Positions 58,622 to 64,000 of a stretch of 64,000 nt of DNA are shown here, one piece after another. Each line of letters opens with the position of its first letter. The first letter of the stretch is position 1. Source of the stretch: a virus. Where the stretch lies: the IMG/VR virus record IMGVR_UViG_3300047368_000327, positions 1 through 64,000 of that record, one strand, 5' to 3'. The position numbers and the translations under genes are program-made. Under the pieces are notes generated by a model. It worked only from the letters and a program-made list of their open reading frames with translations, was not told the DNA's origin and did no database searches.

Positions 58622-59505
58622 ACCATGCCGTATTCACTCATTTATTCTTTCGCCCAAACCTCTTTCATTTTGAGGAATGGTTGAAGTATCATATTGATTT
58701 TGGCGTAGACCACTTTTACTTTTACGAAAGTTCTCATTCAGGAATACCTTGTCTACTAAAAGATACAAAAAGACAAATAGATATACCCTTAGTTGGTGAT
58801 ATTCCGTACAGTCGTATTTATAAATACTACGACGAAATCAGGGAAAGGTATAAAGACTATTGTACTTTCATCAAATGGTTGCCAAAGGATAAAAACGGCA
58901 ATTACCTAGAGCACCATCAAATTAACGCCTACGAACAAGCTACTGCGCTCAATCATTTTTATAAAAATTATGCTAAAAAACACGACAGGGTATCGACCAT
59001 AGATTGCGATGAATTTTATTATAGTAGCAAATACGATAACATTAAAAGCTTTCTAGATAAAAATAAACAAGATATTTTGTTATTAGGTTGTAAATTTTTT
59101 GAATCTGTATTTATTAATGTCGGCAGCTTAGTAACACAAAAAACAAAGTGTCTGGATAAACCCTCAAGGGTTGGTCCTAAGTATATCTTTAATCCTCAAA
59201 ACGCAAACTTAAGATACAAGAACTCGCCTCATTTCCCTCCCACTAAAAACAAAACTAGTGTAAATATAGAACAAGAAGATCTTTGCTTCTATCATTATAA
59301 AGTCAACGAAAATGCAAAAATATCAATAGAGCATCACGGCAAACAAAAAATGGAATACGCAGAAGACAAATCGATGGCAGAAAAGACCCAGCATTTACAA
59401 GATTATAATTTTGTAAGTAAACCACAAATACAACAAAGCTTTATTGACTCAAATGAAGATATATTAGGATTAGATTCTTTTAAATGGGATGAAATACAAC
59501 ATTAA
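58618..59505 (+). CDS. GT92-like glycosyltransferase
   Basis: 295 aa from a GTG overlapping the upstream TGA. FEEWLKYHIDFGVDHFYFYE is the E-W-L-x-x-H-x-x-x-G signature of GT92/GT2_4-type enzymes. HDRVSTIDCDEFYY contains the D-x-D-E-F metal site. DLCFYHYKVNENAKISIEHH resembles the conserved H-Y segment near the end. Some eukaryotic GT92 enzymes add galactose to fucose. Substrate here is unknown. It overlaps the next gene by 17 bp. Confidence 0.8.
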   Translation: MNHAVFTHLFFRPNLFHFEEWLKYHIDFGVDHFYFYESSHSGIPCLLKDTKRQIDIPLVGDIPYSRIYKYYDEIRERYKDYCTFIKWLPKDKNGNYLEHHQINAYEQATALNHFYKNYAKKHDRVSTIDCDEFYYSSKYDNIKSFLDKNKQDILLLGCKFFESVFINVGSLVTQKTKCLDKPSRVGPKYIFNPQNANLRYKNSPHFPPTKNKTSVNIEQEDLCFYHYKVNENAKISIEHHGKQKMEYAEDKSMAEKTQHLQDYNFVSKPQIQQSFIDSNEDILGLDSFKWDEIQH

Positions 59506-60139
59506 AATACCGAAAGTCATTCATCAAATTTATATTGGCGAAAAACAAATCCCAGAGCAACAATCAATATGGCAAAAAACCTGGAAAGATTGTAATCCAG
59601 ATTGGGAATTTATTTTTTGGGATGACGCAAAATTAAAAAATATAGGCTTTATTAATAAAGACGCATTTAAATATTGCAAAAGCATAGCTTCAAAAGTTGA
59701 TTTAATAAGGTATGAAATTATTTATAAATTTGGAGGCCTTTATATTGATACAGACTTTGAATGTCTAAAAAGTATCGATTCATTTTTTCATGATAAAGAT
59801 TTTATTGCATGCCGCCAAAACCCAAGTGGACCGACGGTTGCTAATGGTTTTATTGCCGCTACCCCTCAACACCGAATTATCGAAAAATTAATCAATGATA
59901 CTCCAAAAAGATGCGTTACTCATAAATCAAAAGGTTGCGTAGAAAAGTTCGGGCCACGTTTTCTTACCGATGTTATAGATGAAATCTACGGCTCAGAATT
60001 TAAATATTCCAAAAATTTTGATCCAAAAAATATTTACCCTTATATGTGGACAAAAAGACATAGCCTTAATGATGACTTTAAAAAGATTTACCCTGAATCA
60101 TATGCGGTCCATCATTGGTCTAAAAGCTGGCAAAAATGA
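59489..60139 (+). CDS. GT32-type glycosyltransferase (OCH1/capsular type)
   Basis: 216 aa. IPKVIHQIYIGEKQIPEQ and NPDWEFIFWDD match the start of GT32 enzymes. KVDLIRYEIIYKFGGLYIDT followed by DFECL is the signature with the D-x-D motif. AVHHWSKSW is the typical H-x-x-x-x-S-W ending. This family includes yeast mannosyltransferase OCH1 and bacterial capsule enzymes. It is cytoplasmic, no anchor, full length for phage and bacterial members. It overlaps its neighbours at both ends. Confidence 0.88.
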   Translation: MKYNIKIPKVIHQIYIGEKQIPEQQSIWQKTWKDCNPDWEFIFWDDAKLKNIGFINKDAFKYCKSIASKVDLIRYEIIYKFGGLYIDTDFECLKSIDSFFHDKDFIACRQNPSGPTVANGFIAATPQHRIIEKLINDTPKRCVTHKSKGCVEKFGPRFLTDVIDEIYGSEFKYSKNFDPKNIYPYMWTKRHSLNDDFKKIYPESYAVHHWSKSWQK

Positions 60140-60717
60140 TCGATCATAAAAATAAGTTTATTTTTATTCATATTCCCAAAACTGGGGGATCGAGTATTGA
60201 ATCTCTTTTTTACCCTAATATTATAACGAAAGCGGGCATATGCAAAGATATCGAAGACAAGCATTCCACATTAGAATCTCTTTTGAAAAATGGAGGGATC
60301 GAGTTGAGTGATTTTTTCTCTTTTTCTTTTGTTAGAAATCCATGGGATAAAGTTTTGTCTCATTATTTATTTTTTATTAAAGGCGGCTTTGATCACAGTG
60401 GATCTTTCTTTAATTTTGTTGAATATTATTGCGCTACAGACCATAAGGGATGGAAAAATAATGATTTTTTACCTCAGTTTGATTATTTATCCCTAGATGA
60501 TAGTTTGGCTATTAATTTTATTGGAAAATTCGAAAATCTTCAAGAAGACTTCGATATCGTTTGTGACAAAATTGGAATTCCAAGAAAACAACTTCCGCAC
60601 ACAAACAAAACTAACCACAAACACTACACCGAATACTACGATGATGAAACTCGAGAAATTGTTGCGCAAAAGTACGCTAAGGACATTGAGTATTTCGGTT
60701 ATGAATTTGAACAATGA
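60136..60717 (+). CDS. Sulfotransferase (Sulfotransfer_2 type), copy 3
   Basis: 193 aa. FIFIHIPKTGGSSIESLF is the 5'-phosphosulfate-binding loop and FSFSFVRNPWDKVLSHYLFF the 3'-phosphate-binding segment. FIGKFENLQEDFDIVCDKIG and the end DIEYFGYEF match typical C-terminal motifs. It is a paralogue of copies 1 and 4 with the same layout but different acceptor-side residues, so it may sulfate a different position. It is coupled to the NodZ-like gene downstream by ATGA. Confidence 0.9.
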   Translation: MIDHKNKFIFIHIPKTGGSSIESLFYPNIITKAGICKDIEDKHSTLESLLKNGGIELSDFFSFSFVRNPWDKVLSHYLFFIKGGFDHSGSFFNFVEYYCATDHKGWKNNDFLPQFDYLSLDDSLAINFIGKFENLQEDFDIVCDKIGIPRKQLPHTNKTNHKHYTEYYDDETREIVAQKYAKDIEYFGYEFEQ

Positions 60718-61577
60718 ATAATTATTATTACTTTTCTTGGGATGCTGGTTGGGGCGACACCTTATGGCACTTAACCAATGCATTAATCCACTGCGAAAAC
60801 TCGAATCAAGACATGCTTATAGATCTTCGCGGACACTGGTCTAGCAAGGGTGACAAAAATTTATTCAATGAATACTTTTCTTCCATAGATACTAATATAA
60901 ACATTATAACTAATGAAGAATCTATAGATCAATTAAAAAAAGATTCAGAAAAACACACAAATAAAACTGTAAAAATTAAAAACCCTTTAAAATCAAAAGA
61001 AGATACCGAGTTATTTTACAACACGTTTTCTCGCATTAAGCCCAGTGAATCAGTAGCTAACACTGCCAAAGATATAGTGCGCGAAAAATTCAAAGGCAAC
61101 TACATGGTCGGAGTTCACGCCAGAATGTCCAATGGAGAAGTTAAGAGTCGATTTGAAGGGGCTCGCCCAATGAAAGACGCTGTATTGTTTTATAAAGAAA
61201 GGATTGACGACATACTCTTTAACGCTCCTCGCGCCTTCCTTAAATCCTGCAAAGATTATAAATTTTTTATAGCTTCTGACTCGAGAAAATTCGTAGACAT
61301 ATTCAAGGATCAGTTCCCAAACACCGTTTCAATAGACAGGTATTTTGCCCCTCCGGGTTGCGGCACCGGCCACGAAATAGGCGAAGGCTCAACGGAGGAG
61401 CAGATAAAATTAGAAGAAGTTTACGGCAAGACAAAAATAGCCAAAGAAGCTCTTGTTGATTTTTACTTATTACAGGAGACTAATTTTCTATTCAAAAATT
61501 TTAGCAGATTTAATGAGTTTTGCCTATACAAGGGCATACCAAATTTCCATATTAATTTTCAGGAGAAGTGTTATTAA
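60714..61577 (+). CDS. NodZ-like fucosyltransferase (GT23-like)
   Basis: 287 aa. FSWDAGWGDTLWHLTNALIH and DMLIDLRGHWSSKGDKN resemble NodZ (G-x-G-D-x-L-W ... I-D-x-R-G-x-W). YMVGVHARMSNGEVKSRFEG matches the H-x-R-x-x-N-G-E site. FFIASDSRKFVDIFK is a GT-B donor-site strand. NodZ transfers fucose from GDP-fucose to nodulation factors by an alpha-1,6 link. The phage's own gmd and fcl genes would make the donor. Assignment is from motifs; specificity is inference. Confidence 0.72.
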   Translation: MNNYYYFSWDAGWGDTLWHLTNALIHCENSNQDMLIDLRGHWSSKGDKNLFNEYFSSIDTNINIITNEESIDQLKKDSEKHTNKTVKIKNPLKSKEDTELFYNTFSRIKPSESVANTAKDIVREKFKGNYMVGVHARMSNGEVKSRFEGARPMKDAVLFYKERIDDILFNAPRAFLKSCKDYKFFIASDSRKFVDIFKDQFPNTVSIDRYFAPPGCGTGHEIGEGSTEEQIKLEEVYGKTKIAKEALVDFYLLQETNFLFKNFSRFNEFCLYKGIPNFHINFQEKCY

Positions 61578-62216
61578 ATGATTAGTCACAGGTATAAATG
61601 CATATTCCTTCATATCCCTAAAGCTGCTGGCACTTCAATTGAGAGGCTTTTATCTGGAGCCGACATAGATATATCTAAAAAAGTTCCAAGGAAACGTGGC
61701 TTTTCTCATTTTTTAAACGAGCACCTGGACTATTATGTCTTCTCTGTTGTTCGTAATCCATATAACCGTTTCGTATCTGCATGGAAGTGGGGCGAGTTAA
61801 AATTCGAAAAAGAAGGCGGCCTACCGTTCTATAATAAAGAAAGATCAGTATCATTCGAGGAATATATTTTACTAACTACTGATATCGATTATCGCAAAAA
61901 CAATAAAAACCTATGGAGCGAATACGACGAATACCATACGTTGCCACAATTTGAATTTTTCCCTCATTTAAATGGTGGTCATTATTTCACAGACACAATA
62001 AAGCCTGAATTTACTTGTGATTTTATTGGTCGCTTTGAAAACCTGCACGAAGACCTCAATAAAGTTTGGTCTAGTATTGGTATAAATCAGTTTGACTTAC
62101 CTCATGCATATAATTCAAAAACGTTTAAAAAAGAAGCCATGTGGGCGAGCGAGCTAAAAGACAAAATATATAATTATTACAAAAAAGATTTTGAATTATT
62201 CAACTATGAACCTTAA
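61578..62216 (+). CDS. Sulfotransferase (Sulfotransfer_2 type), copy 4
   Basis: 212 aa, directly after the NodZ-like stop with no gap. CIFLHIPKAAGTSIERLL is the 5'-phosphosulfate loop and YVFSVVRNPYNRFVSAWKWG the 3'-phosphate segment. FIGRFENLHEDLNKVWSSIG and the end DFELFNYEP match copies 1 and 3. A PAPS-dependent transfer of sulfate to the glycan is predicted. Its position right after the fucosyltransferase makes fucose one candidate acceptor, as in sulfated fucans of marine algae. Confidence 0.9.
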   Translation: MISHRYKCIFLHIPKAAGTSIERLLSGADIDISKKVPRKRGFSHFLNEHLDYYVFSVVRNPYNRFVSAWKWGELKFEKEGGLPFYNKERSVSFEEYILLTTDIDYRKNNKNLWSEYDEYHTLPQFEFFPHLNGGHYFTDTIKPEFTCDFIGRFENLHEDLNKVWSSIGINQFDLPHAYNSKTFKKEAMWASELKDKIYNYYKKDFELFNYEP

Positions 62217-62952
62217 AATTATATCATTCTGCAATTATCCTTATAGAGAAATAGCTTTAAATTGGGTCAAACACTTAGAAGCTTTATCTATAGATAATTA
62301 TGAAGTTTTATGTCTTGATGCTGAATCTGATGAATACTTGAAATCTCATGGTTGTCACTCAAGAGTTCTAGATGAATTTAATGATGATTGGATTTCTGGC
62401 TGCAAGCATACTATGCGCCGTACCTTGATATTTAAAAAGTACCTAGAAGAAGGTTATGACATTATTCATTCAGATACTGATGCGCTTTGGCTCAAAAACC
62501 CTATACCTAATTTAATAGAGGCCAACAATCAAGACATCATAATGTCAACCGTAAGACATAGTGGAGCATTCCCCCCTGAAGTTGCAGAAGCTTTTGGATT
62601 TACATGCTGCATGGGCTGGATATTCTTCAGAAGCAATCAGAGCACAATCAACTATCTAGATAAATTCCTTAACACTAGAGAGATCAAGGGCTCAGATCAG
62701 AAAAACTTTAATAAATTTCTACTATTTAATGGCCCGCACCTTAATCCGCACGAGTTTGGCGACGAGCTTACTATGGATAATACCGCAGATCAAGATTACA
62801 ACTACCAAGAAATTTCCCTACTAGCGCTAAGTAAGCCGCTAGTTAAACGGGGCCCAATAGAAGACGAAACATACGTCTGGCATCCAAACACAAAAAAAGA
62901 GGCCGAGCATAAAAAACAATCATTCATAGACAGAAAAAAATGGCTACTTTAG
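62206..62952 (+). CDS. Nucleotide-diphospho-sugar transferase (GT77-like)
   Basis: 248 aa from the ATG at 62206, overlapping the sulfotransferase stop by 11 bp; a TTG at 62191 is a less likely start. KYLEEGYDIIHSDTDALWLK followed by NP is the D-x-D signature of the Nucleotid_trans family, which includes plant RG-II xylosyltransferases. MGWIFFRSNQSTINYLDKF follows, as expected. It adds an unspecified sugar. It overlaps the next gene by 13 bp. Confidence 0.8.
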   Translation: MNLKIISFCNYPYREIALNWVKHLEALSIDNYEVLCLDAESDEYLKSHGCHSRVLDEFNDDWISGCKHTMRRTLIFKKYLEEGYDIIHSDTDALWLKNPIPNLIEANNQDIIMSTVRHSGAFPPEVAEAFGFTCCMGWIFFRSNQSTINYLDKFLNTREIKGSDQKNFNKFLLFNGPHLNPHEFGDELTMDNTADQDYNYQEISLLALSKPLVKRGPIEDETYVWHPNTKKEAEHKKQSFIDRKKWLL

Positions 62953-63626
62953 ACAAAAAATTAATAGCAGCATTAGTTTCTGTAAATTATTCTGATTTCC
63001 TAGAATTAGTTCTGCCGTTTAATACTAAAATATTTGACACTATTTATGTTATTACAACCAAAGAAGATAAAAAATGCATAGATATATGCTCAAAATATAA
63101 TAATGTTAATTGCTTCATTGTAGGCGAGACTGTTCTAAAAAAGAACGGTGCTTCATTCAATAGAGGGGCGGCTTATAATTTACTTTTTGATAAACTACAA
63201 AAAGACAACTATCGCGATTGGATTTGCCTCACGGACTCTGATATTATATTTCCACCCAATCTTAGAGGGCTTGTAAGTAAAGTTGGCTACGGCCCCATGT
63301 ATTCCCTGCCTAGATCATTTTGCCAAAACGAAAATCAATTTAAAAGATACACCTCTGCTGTAGAGTCAGGAAAGCCCCACAGCCTGAGCGTTGATCGCCG
63401 CAGCCCTAAGGATGTTTTTGGTATTGGTTACATGCAACTTTTTCAGTTTGGCAAACAAATCAGGATGCCTGAAAATTTCAATGACGTTAGTAAAATTGAC
63501 CACGTTTTTAGAAACAAACACTTTTGGAAAAATTGCAAACTTCTTTACGATGTTGAATATTGTGTTCACCTTGGCGCCACACACGTAAACTGGAGTGAAA
63601 GAAAAAGTAAAAAATGGAAAATTTAA
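62940..63626 (+). CDS. GT-A glycosyltransferase-like protein
   Basis: 228 aa. WICLTDSDIIFPPNLRGL is the D-x-D-type metal site after a short Rossmann-like domain (DTIYVITTKEDKKC). ASFNRGAAYNLLFD resembles the N-x-G/N-R-G segment of GT2/GT7-type enzymes. VHLGATHVNWSERK may be the metal-binding His near the end. It is short, and substrate and linkage are unknown. It overlaps the adjacent genes by 13 bp on each side. Confidence 0.68.
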   Translation: MATLDKKLIAALVSVNYSDFLELVLPFNTKIFDTIYVITTKEDKKCIDICSKYNNVNCFIVGETVLKKNGASFNRGAAYNLLFDKLQKDNYRDWICLTDSDIIFPPNLRGLVSKVGYGPMYSLPRSFCQNENQFKRYTSAVESGKPHSLSVDRRSPKDVFGIGYMQLFQFGKQIRMPENFNDVSKIDHVFRNKHFWKNCKLLYDVEYCVHLGATHVNWSERKSKKWKI

Positions 63627-64000
63627 TATCACACCTTGAAGGGCCAAATAAACATATTATTAACTTAATAAAACTTGATGGCGGTGAAGTTGTTAATTCA
63701 ACAAGCAAATGGTTAAGTGACCGCTGGTTTTTGCGCGAAACAAACTTTGCAAAACATTTGACATGTGTCGAAATTAGCCCATTCAAAAACACAAAAGACT
63801 CAAACGTATTCGTTGGCCAGAAGCATTTGGGGCATAAAGCTTACAAATCCCTATCCGATTCACCAACATCTATTGACTTCTTATCAATACTCGACCCCGA
63901 TATCGCACTTGAAGTTTTAGAGTCTATCGATCTCTCCAAGTATACAATTAAACATTTCTGCATAGCCATAAACCCAGTTAAAACAAAAGACTTCAAACAA
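63614..64000 (+). CDS. FkbM-like methyltransferase homologue, possibly degenerate (partial)
   Basis: Only the first 129 codons are in the window; no stop is reached. IDFLSILDPDIALEVLESID resembles the FkbM motif I-D-F-L-S-I-D-x-E-G-x-E-x-x-V-L, but the key D-x-E-G is replaced by L-D-P-D. The segment CVEISPFKNTKDSNVFV resembles the reduced cofactor-binding end. It overlaps the previous gene by 13 bp. It may be an inactive or divergent relative of the methyltransferase at 42367. The rest of the gene is needed to decide. Confidence 0.55.
   Translation, partial: MENLISHLEGPNKHIINLIKLDGGEVVNSTSKWLSDRWFLRETNFAKHLTCVEISPFKNTKDSNVFVGQKHLGHKAYKSLSDSPTSIDFLSILDPDIALEVLESIDLSKYTIKHFCIAINPVKTKDFKQ

Overview
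This window is part of a large tailed-phage genome, most likely a marine siphovirus-like phage with a very long, flexible tail. It is AT-rich (GC in the 30s percent by eye, not computed). Genes are packed tightly, often with ATGA or TAATG overlaps, and the standard genetic code is used. I see no tRNA, integrase, terminase, capsid gene, insertion sequence or CRISPR array. The host is unknown. Several promoters match the sigma70 consensus (TTGACA / TATAAT) and some genes have AGGAG-type ribosome sites, which favours a Gram-negative host with ordinary sigma70, such as a proteobacterium. A tail-fibre domain ending in an AHKWGL / HPYK motif is typical of marine and aquatic bacteria and their phages.

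Layout. (1) 1-32008, plus strand: a lambda-type tail module in canonical order. It holds tail tube-like proteins, a 3322-aa tape measure, further tube-like proteins, a gpM-like protein carrying a von Willebrand A domain, two unknown tail proteins, gpL-like, gpK-like (JAMM plus NlpC/P60), a gpI-gpJ fusion with a C-type lectin domain, and a tail fibre with a LamG-like end. (2) 32005-39841, minus strand: an operon mixing DNA and transcription functions (sigma factor, SSB, a possible annealing protein) with glycosyltransferases. (3) 39842-40048: a control region with tandem minus-strand sigma70 promoters flanking four or five short direct repeats. (4) 40049-47728, plus strand: sugar-nucleotide and glycan genes (GT2, GT9-like, exostosin-like, FkbM methyltransferase, pyruvyltransferase, Gmd, GDP-fucose synthase, epimerase, short UDP-sugar dehydrogenase). 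(5) 47748-54519: ribonucleotide reductase (nrdA, nrdB) with its own promoters, a Nudix hydrolase, an anchored papain-like protease, an EF-hand lipoprotein with spanin-like topology and a J-domain protein. (6) 54737-64000: a second glycan block with about seven glycosyltransferases, four sulfotransferases and a NodZ-like fucosyltransferase, running off the window.

The two glycan blocks look like one pathway. Gmd and Fcl make GDP-L-fucose, the NodZ-like enzyme could transfer it, many GT-A and GT-B enzymes extend the chain, and four PAPS-type sulfotransferases plus pyruvyl- and methyltransferases decorate it. The product could coat the virion or remodel the host surface. The most striking single gene is the tape measure. 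It carries an apparently intact staphylococcal-nuclease domain and a PD-(D/E)XK-like nuclease segment, each bounded by a repeated G-x-[IV]-P-N-F motif, which suggests nuclease cargo carried in the tail. The NrdB protein keeps all six metal ligands but has valine where the radical tyrosine should be.
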